From Candidatus Hydrogenedentota bacterium (lineage in GTDB: Bacteria > Hydrogenedentota > Hydrogenedentia > Hydrogenedentiales > CAITNO01), in NCBI GenBank assembly GCA_903922535.1, contig CAIXUF010000331.1, positions 1 through 6,508 of the forward strand: a stretch of DNA of 6,508 nucleotides. Direction: 5' to 3'. Position 1 is the stretch's first letter. Every line of letters begins with the position of its first letter. Below, piece after piece: positions 1 through 5,480 of the stretch. The notes under the pieces were generated by a model that saw only the letters and a list, made by a program, of their open reading frames with translations, was not told where the DNA came from and did not search any database. Position numbers and translations under genes: made by a program.

Positions 1-11
1 AAATCTACAAG

Positions 12-28
12 GCAGGCGAGACGCCTGC
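12..28. repeat. Short intergenic hairpin (REP-like)
   Basis: A perfect 7-bp inverted repeat, GCAGGCG and CGCCTGC, is separated by AGA. I recall very similar GGCAGGCGAGACGCCTGC hairpins as frequent intergenic repeats in planctomycete and related genomes, but I cannot count copies here. It may be a dispersed repeat or part of the 3' end of a gene lying before the window. No T-run follows, so it is not a typical intrinsic terminator. Confidence 0.5.
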
Positions 29-87
29 GGTACGAAAGGCGCGTCAGTCCCTGGTTTTCGCTGAGTTACGATTCACTACACTAGCAC

Positions 88-106
88 TGCGGCGCGGCCC
101 GCCGCA
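88..106. repeat. GC-rich hairpin
   Basis: TGCGGCG and CGCCGCA form a 7-bp perfect stem around a 5-nt loop. It lies in the gene-free left part of the window, just before the outer arm of the large nested inverted repeat. No function can be read from it. Confidence 0.35.
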
Positions 107-257
107 AGACCCGGCAACGACCCGAATCGCCGGATAAGCGGGACGGAGGAACTCCTCTGGCTCCTTACGGCGTGTTTTAACGGCTGGCGAAGGGAAGATG
201 TGTGTCCATCGTGAAAACCACCAACCGGGTGAATGTACAACACGTCCACCTGTCTTG

Positions 258-306
258 GTTCCCGAAGGGAACAAATGTGAATAGCCGCGAGGTGAAACCT
301 CCGGTA
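258..306. repeat. Left middle arm of the palindrome
   Basis: This arm holds a hairpin (GTTCCC-GAA-GGGAAC, 258-272) followed by a 32-nt stretch at 275-306 that is the exact reverse complement of 419-450. The paired hairpin on the right arm has a related but different sequence with its own compensated stem. Stem conservation with changed bases suggests that the folded form, in RNA or DNA, matters. Confidence 0.75.
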
Positions 307-323
307 TACAGCCAGAGACGCGC

Positions 324-395
324 CCAACCCCTTGGGGTTGAATGTGGGGGGGACGCGTATGGCCCGGTCTCTCCACATTCAACCCACAGGGTTGG
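324..395. repeat. Inner paired hairpins of the palindrome
   Basis: The left hairpin CAACCCC-TT-GGGGTTG (325-340) is followed by AATGTGG. The right side has CCACATT followed by CAACCC-ACA-GGGTTG (380-394). The two units are inverted copies of each other, and each also folds on itself, so the segment can form either two small hairpins or one long stem. Confidence 0.65.
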
Positions 396-418
396 AAAAC
401 GGGGCGTGACCACCACGT

Positions 419-466
419 TACCGGAGGTTTCACCTCGCGGCTATTCACATTGGTCCCTGCGGGACC
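419..466. repeat. Right middle arm of the palindrome
   Basis: Positions 419-450 are the exact reverse complement of 275-306. They are followed by the local hairpin GGTCCC-TGC-GGGACC (452-466), the counterpart of the left-arm hairpin at 258-272. Confidence 0.75.
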
Positions 467-604
467 CGAGACTGCGACTCATATGAACGCCATGTGCCTC
501 TCGCGGACCAGCATACGCGAATCACAGAAATACAAAAACACGTGAAACGCGGTCCGTGATAACCATGTCTCGGAAAATGATCCGTCCTTATCCGGCGATC
601 AGGG

Positions 605-728
605 AACGCGCCGCTTGCATCCGGGCCTGTCCCTGGCAAAGAATAACTGGTGTCCAGAATTGCCGGGCCTGGGGACGGAAAGTCCTGACGCCGGACCGGC
701 CAAACAGCACCCTACGGGAGTTTACGCC
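605..728. other. Leader region upstream of the ThuA-domain gene
   Basis: This stretch lies between the palindrome and the ThuA start. An open frame continues upstream of the chosen start to 615, but its residues do not resemble ThuA proteins and would bury the signal peptide. A weak promoter-like pair can be drawn (TTGCAT at 615-620 and AAGAAT at 639-644, 18-bp spacer), with only 3/6 and 4/6 consensus matches, so I do not call it as a promoter. Confidence 0.3.
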
Positions 729-1478
729 ATGAAGACACTGACCATTGCGACGCTGGCTCTTGCGCTGCTCACCCTGTCCGCATTCGCGGAAACGCCCGTG
801 AAGGCGCTGGTCATCACCGGGGGCCACGGTTTTGACAATGAGCCCTTCGACGTTATGCTCAAGGCATTGCCCGGTGTGCAGTGCACCCACGTGGACGTCC
901 AGGATGACGGCAAGATCTTCGAGGACGCCCCCAACTGGTCCTACGATGTCATCGTTCTGTACAACATGGGCCAGAAGATTTCCGACAAGAGCAAGGAGAA
1001 TTTCCTCGCGTTGCTCGACAAGGGCGTGGGGCTGGTGGTGATGCACCATGCCATCGCCTCGTTCAACGACTGGCCCGAATACTGGAAGATCATCGGCGCG
1101 CACTACTACCTCAAGAACTACATGGAAAAGGGCAAGGAACACGCCCAGAGCACCTGGAAAGAGGGCGTGGATTTCACGCTGTCTCCGGCCGACAAGGATC
1201 ATCCCGTCCTAAAGGGCGTGGCACCCTTCACGGTGCACGACGAGACCTACTCGGGGTTCACCACGGAGCCGGACAACCACGCGCTGTTAAACGCGGAAGG
1301 CCCCGGCACCCAGCCCGTGTACGCCTGGTGCCGTACCTATAAGAACGCCAACGTGTTCTACATCGAATCGGGCCACGGCCCCACCATCTTCTCCAATGAA
1401 AACTACCGCAAGGTGGTGGATCAGGCGATGCTCTGGGCGGCCAAGCCCGCCAAGACGGAAGCGCCGAAGGAGAAGTAA
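729..1478 (+). CDS. Sec-exported ThuA-domain protein (trehalose-utilisation / glutamine-amidotransferase-like fold)
   Basis: A 249-residue protein. Residues 1-20 form a Sec signal peptide (MKT, a hydrophobic stretch of Leu/Ala, and AFA before E21), so it acts outside the cytoplasm. The rest is a ThuA domain: VITGGHGF (28-35), the QDDGKIFEDAP region (58-68), YDVIVLYNMGQ (72-82), GVGLVVMHHAIASF (99-112), DHPVLKG (157-163), VHDETY (169-174), PVYAWCR (196-202), ESGHG (213-217) and a C-terminal MLWAAK helix. A Lys/Ala/Glu tail (239-249) follows. ThuA-like proteins adopt the class I glutamine-amidotransferase fold, usually without the catalytic Cys triad, and occur beside Gfo/Idh dehydrogenases in 3-keto-glycoside metabolism. 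The start at 729 is chosen because GGGAG at 716-720 sits 8 nt upstream and it places the signal peptide at the N-terminus. The gene converges on the dehydrogenase operon. Family call is secure; the reaction is not. Confidence 0.92.
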   Translation: MKTLTIATLALALLTLSAFAETPVKALVITGGHGFDNEPFDVMLKALPGVQCTHVDVQDDGKIFEDAPNWSYDVIVLYNMGQKISDKSKENFLALLDKGVGLVVMHHAIASFNDWPEYWKIIGAHYYLKNYMEKGKEHAQSTWKEGVDFTLSPADKDHPVLKGVAPFTVHDETYSGFTTEPDNHALLNAEGPGTQPVYAWCRTYKNANVFYIESGHGPTIFSNENYRKVVDQAMLWAAKPAKTEAPKEK

Positions 1479-1499
1479 TCATCCGGCACCCACGACGGA

Positions 1500-1544
1500 T
1501 GGGAGTTGTGGGAAGTATGGGAAATATGGGAGGAATGGGAAGAT
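1500..1544. repeat. Five-unit 9-bp degenerate tandem repeat
   Basis: Five 9-nt units begin at 1500, 1509, 1518, 1527 and 1536, each starting TGGGA and ending in four variable bases (GTTG, AGTA, AATA, GGAA, AGAT). The array lies just after the ThuA stop codon and just before a strong stem-loop. Similar TGGGA-type 9-mers occur, from memory, in intergenic regions of Planctomycetota/Hydrogenedentota-like genomes. They are too short and without spacers, so this is not CRISPR. Confidence 0.75.
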
Positions 1545-1547
1545 AAA

Positions 1548-1591
1548 GACAAGGCGGCCCGGCGTGTTGCTCGCCGGGCCACCGCTTTGTC
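1548..1591. terminator. Stem-loop between convergent genes, probable bidirectional terminator
   Basis: The left arm (1548-1564) and right arm (1572-1591) pair around a 7-nt loop. The inner 8 bp are GCCCGGCG/CGCCGGGC. A 3-nt bulge separates them from an outer GACAA..GCG/CGC..TTGTC stem with one G-T pair. The loop TGTTGCT is at 1565-1571. It lies between the ThuA stop (1478) and the stop of the opposing dehydrogenase gene (1609), where a shared terminator is expected. No clear T-run follows on either strand, so the mechanism is uncertain. Confidence 0.65.
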
Positions 1592-1608
1592 TCTGCTGAC
1601 AGTCTGGG

Positions 1609-2922
1609 TCAGATGATGATCTTTTCCATCACCGGGTCGTAGCGCACCGTTCTCTCCTCGCGCTGGGCGTATGCCGCCATGTGCAGGGCCGTCTGCACCT
1701 TGAGCGCCAGCTCGGGTCCGCTCAGGGTGTTCTTGTCGCGCTTCATGCAGCACTCGATGTAGTTCTTGAAGAACAGCTTGGTGTCTTCCTTGTGCTCGAT
1801 GGGGAAGCGCTGCTCGTCCTTCTCCTTCTTCGTGTTGCCCTCGGCCGGCTTGAACAGGATTTCCTCGCCGACGATGGTCAGCGATCCCTCGTGACCGCGC
1901 ACGATGGGCACGCGCCCGCCGGCGCCGCGCCCATCCACGCCCTGGTCGTTGTTGCCCTGCGTGCCGAGCACGGCGACGCAGACCTTCTCGGGGAACTCGA
2001 GCAGCAGGTTGAAGGTGTCGGGTACTTCGCGCTCGTTGTAGCGGTATTTGCCGCCGACGGCGACCGCCTTGGACGGGATGCCCACGCCGAGAATATACAT
2101 GAGCGGCGTGAGCGGGTGCGGGAAGAGGTCCGTCACGGGACCGCCCGAATAGTCCTCATACATGCGCCAACGGAAGAGGCGGCTGAGTTCAAAGGGGCGC
2201 TTGGGCGCATCGCCGAGGAAGGCGTCCCAGTTCAGATCGGGACCGGGCTGGGCGTTGGGATCGTCGATGGGCATGCCCGCCTCGCCCCAGTCGCCGACGC
2301 GGAAGTAGCCGGTTTCGGCGTGGATGGGCTGGCCGATCATGCCGTCGCGCACCATCTTGGCCATCTGGTGATAAGCACCGTCGGACATGGCCTGGCAGCC
2401 CACCTGCATGACCTGCTTGGACGCAATGGCGGTGCGGCACAGTTGGCGGGTCAGCTCGTACTGGCGCCAGTGCGTCAGCGGCTTCTCGCAGTAAACGTCC
2501 TTGCCGGCAATGATGGCGTCCAGTGCCTGGTAGCCGTGGTGGTGGTCCGGCGTGGCGATGCTGACGACATCCACGTTCTTGTCCGCGAGCAGTTCGCGGT
2601 GGTCCATGTAAACCTTTTCCGCGCCGTACTTCTTCGCGGCGCGCTCGGCGCGCGGCTTGTAGATGTCGCACACGGCCGTGATCTTGACGTTCATCTTCTG
2701 GTCTTCGTGCAGCCATTCATAACTGCTCATGTGCGCCCCGGCGCGGCCGCCGCAGCCGATCTGGCCGACGCGGATGGTCTCGTTGGGGCTGGCGCTGTCG
2801 GCGCGCACCCACGGCGCAGCCGTGGCCGCGGTGACGACCGAGCCCGCCAGCACGGCATGGCGCATGAATTCCCGACGGGTCGATCCCGACGCTTCGACCG
2901 GATGTCCTGTGTTCTCCGACAT
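1609..2922 (-). CDS. Tat-exported Gfo/Idh/MocA-family NAD(P)-dependent oxidoreductase
   Basis: A 437-residue protein, last gene of the minus-strand operon. Residues 15-20 (TRREFM) are a twin-arginine motif followed by an Ala/Val-rich hydrophobic stretch, so it is predicted to be exported folded, with cofactor bound. The N-terminal Rossmann domain shows VGQIGCGGRAG (52-62), VCDIYKPRAE (84-93), ATPDHHHGYQA (123-133) and the EKP signature (146-148) typical of this family. The C-terminal sheet domain includes GGPVTDLFPHPLTPLMYILG (260-279), where the family's substrate-site Asp/His residues usually lie. Length matches Tat-type planctomycete members. Family members oxidise sugars or polyols; glycoside 3-dehydrogenase is the best guess from context, not shown by the sequence. 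A TTG two codons upstream is in frame, but ATG at 2922 is preferred because the Shine-Dalgarno is 9 nt away and the leader then matches that of the neighbouring gene. Confidence 0.93.
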   Translation of the reverse strand: MSENTGHPVEASGSTRREFMRHAVLAGSVVTAATAAPWVRADSASPNETIRVGQIGCGGRAGAHMSSYEWLHEDQKMNVKITAVCDIYKPRAERAAKKYGAEKVYMDHRELLADKNVDVVSIATPDHHHGYQALDAIIAGKDVYCEKPLTHWRQYELTRQLCRTAIASKQVMQVGCQAMSDGAYHQMAKMVRDGMIGQPIHAETGYFRVGDWGEAGMPIDDPNAQPGPDLNWDAFLGDAPKRPFELSRLFRWRMYEDYSGGPVTDLFPHPLTPLMYILGVGIPSKAVAVGGKYRYNEREVPDTFNLLLEFPEKVCVAVLGTQGNNDQGVDGRGAGGRVPIVRGHEGSLTIVGEEILFKPAEGNTKKEKDEQRFPIEHKEDTKLFFKNYIECCMKRDKNTLSGPELALKVQTALHMAAYAQREERTVRYDPVMEKIII

Positions 2923-2931
2923 GATCAAAAG

Positions 2932-2938
2932 CCTCCTT
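2932..2938 (-). promoter_or_regulatory. Shine-Dalgarno deciding the dehydrogenase start
   Basis: On the minus strand this reads AAGGAGG, nearly a perfect anti-16S match. It is 9 nt from the ATG at 2922 and only 3 nt from the alternative TTG at 2928, so it supports the ATG. Confidence 0.8.
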
Positions 2939-2968
2939 GCTTGTTGGTTGAGATTTGGGAACCCTGCA

Positions 2969-3964
2969 TCAGGCGTTCAGTTCCTGCATGACCTTTGTCA
3001 GGTGCGCCAGGGAACGGACCGCCTCGTCCTCCGTGCCGCACTCGACGGAAAGCACCCCCTTGTAGTTTGCCTTCTGAAGCCGCGCCACTAACCGTTTCCA
3101 GTCGATCTCGCCATCACCGCAGGCGCAGCCGACCGCCGTGCCGGTGACCTTGCCGCGCTCCGCACCGGCCTGCTTCGCCGAGATGTCTTTCGCGTGCACA
3201 TGGACCACCTTGTCGATCACGGATTCGAGCATCTCGTACGGGTCCGAGCCGGAGAGGTAGGTGTTGCCGCAGTCGAAGTTGCACTTAATCCAGGGCGAGT
3301 CGACGAGCGACAGGATGCGCGTCATGCGGTCAATCTTGGCGGTGTACGGCCCGTGCTGCTCGATGGCGATGTACACGCCGTTTTCCTCGCAGGTCTCCGA
3401 GATGGCGTGGAGGTTGATGCGCATGAGGTTGTAGGCCTCGGCCTCGTCGATCCACTTGGCCGGGTGCATGTCCTCGGTAATCTGCACGACCTTCACGCCG
3501 AGCGCCTTGGCGTAGCGGATGCCCCTGCGCGCGTATTGGACGCCGAATTCGGGATTGAGCAGGTCCGAGTGCGACGACAGCCCGCTCATCTGCACACCGG
3601 CCTCTTCGCACCAGCCTTTGATAATGCTGGGGTCCGTGTCGAAACTCGTCACGTGGCAGTAGCCCGCGTTGGAGAGCAGGCAGCGGCCATCCAGCATGCA
3701 CGGCTCAACCCACTTGTAGCCGATCTCCCCGGCACGCTTGATGCCCCATTCGAGGCTCTTGTCCGCGTGCCGGACGTATTCCAGGTTGACGCCGATGCCC
3801 ATGCGTCCGTTGGGGTCCCAGGGCGAGACGGGCTGGGGCGCCTGCGCGGCCTGGGCCGCCTGGGCAACCGCCGAAACCGCTGCGCCTGCGACCACAGCGC
3901 TGCTCATAAACTCGCGCCGGGTCGAACCCGATGCGCCGGCCGAATGTCCTGTGTTTTCCGACAT
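2969..3964 (-). CDS. Tat-exported sugar phosphate isomerase/epimerase-like TIM-barrel protein
   Basis: A 331-residue protein. The twin-arginine leader (TRREFM, 15-20) is followed by an Ala/Val hydrophobic region and an Ala/Gln/Pro linker to about residue 48. The rest fits the xylose-isomerase-like/AP-endonuclease-2 TIM barrel. Candidate metal ligands, one per strand, are E202 (IAIEQHGP), D231 (NFDCGNT), H257 (HVHAKD) and E308 (SVECG), in the order known for D-tagatose 3-epimerase relatives. GDGEIDW (283-289) is also typical. Members isomerise, epimerise or eliminate at carbons next to a keto group. YcjR of E. coli and Bacteroides 3-keto-glycoside lyases are context-relevant relatives, so action on the product of the adjacent dehydrogenase is a reasonable inference. 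AGGAGGTG at 3972-3979 lies 7 nt before the ATG. The stop is 46 nt from the next gene. Family call strong; reaction unknown. Confidence 0.92.
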   Translation of the reverse strand: MSENTGHSAGASGSTRREFMSSAVVAGAAVSAVAQAAQAAQAPQPVSPWDPNGRMGIGVNLEYVRHADKSLEWGIKRAGEIGYKWVEPCMLDGRCLLSNAGYCHVTSFDTDPSIIKGWCEEAGVQMSGLSSHSDLLNPEFGVQYARRGIRYAKALGVKVVQITEDMHPAKWIDEAEAYNLMRINLHAISETCEENGVYIAIEQHGPYTAKIDRMTRILSLVDSPWIKCNFDCGNTYLSGSDPYEMLESVIDKVVHVHAKDISAKQAGAERGKVTGTAVGCACGDGEIDWKRLVARLQKANYKGVLSVECGTEDEAVRSLAHLTKVMQELNA

Positions 3965-3988
3965 GATGCAACACCTCCTGGGTTGGGG

Positions 3989-4876
3989 TTATTTGGACAC
4001 TGCTTCTTTCGCGGGCTTGCGGGACGCCACCCACTCCTTGTAGGCGGCCTCGACCTGCTCTGCGCCGACCTTGCCGTCCCACAGCGCCACGCCGTAGCGC
4101 AGCGCCAGCGGCTTGCCGGGTTCAATCGTCAGCGGCTCGCGGTACACATTCAGCGTGGCCGACTGGTAGGCAAAGCCGACGGGCATGGTGAAGAACGTGG
4201 CGGGGTGGCGCGGATTGGTCGGATCGTCAAACAGCGCCACGGTGACCGGCTTGCCGTCACAGTCGCCGGCGCAGGCGCACCAGTTGGCGGGCACATTATG
4301 CTCATCACCGCGCACGATCACGCCCGGTTCGCCGGAGGAATTGAAGAAGGTGCAGACCTTGTCCATCGACTCCTGGAAACGCATGCCCAGCCCCGCATAG
4401 TGCGAACCGGTCAGCTTGGCCGGGGCACCCTCGGGCGCTTCCAGTTTCATGCGCCAGGTGACCACGGCGGGGCCGTCGGCTTTCGGCAGGACCGCGCGGA
4501 CCACGCGGTGCTCCTTGAGCACCACCTTGCCGTCCGCCGCAGTCCAGTCGAGGTCCTCCACGACACCATCCTCGCGGGTCTTGAAGGATTTCGACACCTC
4601 CTTGCCGCACTTGTCGATTTCAGACCAGAAGTCTGTGTCGTTGACCGTGAGTGCGAACATGAGCCCGTGGTGATGGATGTGATCGGGGACGTTGTCGCGG
4701 ATGACATTCACGCCGGACGGCGTGCACAGGGTCTGCACATAGGACTTGAACGGTGCGGGACCCTGCTTGTAGGTAAAGATCGTCTTGTCGCCGCATTTGA
4801 CGGGGACGGCGTCGCCCGCCCAGGAAGATGCGGCAAAGGCCGCAAGCACAACAACCACCAGCCCTGACCTGACCAT
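3989..4876 (-). CDS. Sec-exported DUF6807 (PmoA-family) protein
   Basis: A 295-residue protein, first gene of the operon. Residues 1-20 form a Sec signal peptide (basic start, Val/Leu/Ala core, SSWA before G21). Features typical of the DUF6807/PmoA family are PDHIHHHGLMFAL (64-76), a WT..DG turn (111-116), HYAGLGMRF (159-167), the NWC (198-200) to DG (207-208) region, NPRHP (221-225) and LALRYGVALWDG (257-268). The family carries a methane-oxygenase-like name in databases, but I know of no evidence for such activity; the fold is a beta-sandwich often found beside sugar dehydrogenases in planctomycetes. The His-rich DHIHHHG and the three cysteines C200, C202 and C206 could bind a metal, which is inference. 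GGAGGTG at 4884-4890 lies 7 nt from the ATG. The stop is 24 nt before the isomerase start. A Lys/Ala tail ends the protein. Confidence 0.88.
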   Translation of the reverse strand: MVRSGLVVVVLAAFAASSWAGDAVPVKCGDKTIFTYKQGPAPFKSYVQTLCTPSGVNVIRDNVPDHIHHHGLMFALTVNDTDFWSEIDKCGKEVSKSFKTREDGVVEDLDWTAADGKVVLKEHRVVRAVLPKADGPAVVTWRMKLEAPEGAPAKLTGSHYAGLGMRFQESMDKVCTFFNSSGEPGVIVRGDEHNVPANWCACAGDCDGKPVTVALFDDPTNPRHPATFFTMPVGFAYQSATLNVYREPLTIEPGKPLALRYGVALWDGKVGAEQVEAAYKEWVASRKPAKEAVSK

Positions 4877-4907
4877 CGGCGTGCACCTCCAAAAGTGTTT
4901 GGGCCCG

Positions 4908-4924
4908 TCCGGGGCAACCCCGGA
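4908..4924 (-). promoter_or_regulatory. Hairpin at the predicted 5' end of the operon mRNA
   Basis: TCCGGGG and CCCCGGA form a 7-bp GC stem with a 3-nt loop. It lies about 5 nt downstream of the transcription start expected from the promoter at 4936-4964 and upstream of the DUF6807 ribosome-binding site. Such 5' hairpins can protect mRNA from decay; an operator is the alternative. Confidence 0.45.
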
Positions 4925-4935
4925 AGCAGGGACTT

Positions 4936-4964
4936 ATGGTAAGCAGATGGGAGGCGGCGGTCAA
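4936..4964 (-). promoter_or_regulatory. Candidate sigma70 promoter of the three-gene operon
   Basis: On the minus strand, TTGACC (4964-4959; 5/6 to TTGACA) and TACCAT (4941-4936; 4/6 to TATAAT) are 17 bp apart, the optimal spacing. Transcription would start near 4929, giving a leader of about 53 nt before the DUF6807 start codon. It is the best promoter match I found in the window. Confidence 0.5.
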
Positions 4965-4987
4965 GTAATGTGCGCGTTCTGTTTTTT

Positions 4988-5007
4988 GCATCCGCGTGGG
5001 CGGATGC
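4988..5007. promoter_or_regulatory. Perfect inverted repeat upstream of the operon promoter, possible operator
   Basis: GCATCCGC and GCGGATGC form an 8-bp perfect inverted repeat with a GTGG spacer. On the plus strand it is preceded by TTTTTT (4982-4987). It sits about 33 bp upstream of the candidate -35 box. As a terminator it would need the T-run downstream, which neither strand provides, so a protein-binding site or a dispersed repeat is more likely. A smaller repeat, TGGGG-TTGT-CCCCA, lies at 5022-5035. Confidence 0.35.
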
Positions 5008-5055
5008 TCCATGCTGTTGCCTGGGGTTGTCCCCACCCGCAGGAAAGGTTGTGTC

Positions 5056-5199
5056 ATGAAGTACGCCGGCTGTATGCGCATGGCCCCCATGGTGCCGCCC
5101 GCAAACAACAGTCTCCAGTTCATTGGGAAGGCCTCGGCCCAGGAAGACCGCCCGTTGGCGCGCTGTGATTTCTCCAGCCCGCGGGAGGAGACGCGCTGA
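5056..5199 (+). CDS. Possible small hypothetical protein overlapping the next gene
   Basis: A 47-residue open frame with no recognised domain. It starts MKYAGCMRMAPM, has four Met in the first 12 residues, and is polar towards the C-terminus. Support comes from an AGGAAAGG ribosome-binding site at 5041-5048 (7 nt spacing), third codon positions that are about 85% G or C like the clear genes here, and a stop that overlaps the next start as TGATG, a typical coupling arrangement. Against it: no homology I can recognise, short length, and GC-rich DNA yields such frames by chance. An upstream GTG at 4996 would run through the inverted repeat and is less likely. Confidence 0.35.
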   Translation: MKYAGCMRMAPMVPPANNSLQFIGKASAQEDRPLARCDFSSPREETR

Positions 5200-5480
5200 T
5201 GCCGCCGGTGAACCCCCACGATGAGCCCATTGACATCGTTTCCCGCCCGGTCAATCCGGACGGCACGGTCGAGGAGCCCGAAAGAGGACCTGCGCCCGCG
5301 TCGGACAGCATGGACATGGCGTTTCGCCGGAGGGCCGCCGAGACGGGTTCGAGCCGCGCCGAGGTGCGTTATTGGCGCTTCGAGGGCGCCGGTGACGACG
5401 GTTGCGGATGCGGATGCGGCGGATGCATGACAGCCATCCTTCTGCTGCTCCTTCTTCTTCTTCTGCGCAGTTGTTCATAG
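5199..5480 (+). CDS. Small membrane-associated protein with Cys/Gly cluster and poly-Leu C-terminus
   Basis: A 93-residue protein of unknown family. Residues 1-65 are polar and Pro/Glu/Arg-rich, probably disordered at the start (MPPVNPHDEP). Residues 68-76 form a Cys/Gly run with cysteines at 69, 71, 73 and 76. It is followed at once by MTAI, nine leucines (81-89) and a final RSCS. The hydrophobic part is about 13 residues, short for a single crossing. The layout suggests a tail-anchored or membrane-dipping protein with the Cys cluster at the membrane face; metal or heme binding, disulfides or acylation are possible but unsupported. The start is well supported by GGGAGGAG at 5183-5190, 8 nt upstream. 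It may be co-expressed with the small frame before it, while the binding-protein gene starts 100 nt downstream. Confidence 0.6.
   Translation: MPPVNPHDEPIDIVSRPVNPDGTVEEPERGPAPASDSMDMAFRRRAAETGSSRAEVRYWRFEGAGDDGCGCGCGGCMTAILLLLLLLLLRSCS
5439..5465 (+). repeat. In-frame CTT-rich leucine codon run
   Basis: Nine consecutive leucine codons include four CTT in a row (5451-5462). The tract is a short trinucleotide repeat inside the small membrane protein. Slippage would change the length of the hydrophobic segment by whole residues and keep the frame. Confidence 0.6.

Larger units (their letters stand above)
121..604. repeat. Large nested imperfect palindrome, possible MITE-like element or structured RNA
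   Basis: Three pairs of inverted arms are nested. The outer pair is 126-138 and 587-599, 13 bp perfect, with matching CCC/GGG at 121-123 and 602-604. The middle pair is 275-306 and 419-450, 32 bp perfect, extended outward by local hairpins at 258-272 and 452-466. The inner pair is 324-347 and 373-395, near perfect, each arm being itself a hairpin. The outer and middle pairs share the axis 362.5 exactly and the inner pair has axis 359.5, so this looks like one inverted structure. The stretches between outer and middle arms (139-257, 468-586) show little clear complementarity. Overlapping open frames contain no recognisable domain. No transposase is present. A non-autonomous element, a dispersed repeat or a transcribed cruciform-like RNA are all possible. 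Confidence 0.65.

Noticed and set aside
60..180. Possible tRNA or other standard RNA gene in the left hairpin-rich region
   Set aside because: The hairpins do not form a cloverleaf, and no T-loop GTTCGA-like motif or CCA end in register is seen.
44..448. Open frames of 100-134 codons on the minus strand across the left region, and 94 codons on plus (202-486)
   Set aside because: They run through the inverted-repeat arms, so parts of both strands translate alike. No domain, low-complexity Pro/Arg/Ser composition, and no good ribosome-binding site for the longest one.
615..728. Upstream in-frame start for the ThuA gene
   Set aside because: It would put 38 unrelated residues before a standard signal peptide, and the GGGAG site fits the ATG at 729.
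1500..1544. CRISPR-like array
   Set aside because: The units are 9 bp, contiguous, degenerate and without spacers, and no cas genes are present.
1681..2991. Plus-strand frame of 436 codons opposite the dehydrogenase
   Set aside because: Antisense shadow from GC-biased codon use. The minus strand encodes a complete, motif-bearing Gfo/Idh protein.
3194..4867. Plus-strand frame of 557 codons opposite the isomerase and DUF6807 genes
   Set aside because: It spans two well-supported minus-strand genes and their junction, and its product is rich in His/Arg/Gly/Val with no domain. Length alone is not evidence in this GC-rich DNA.
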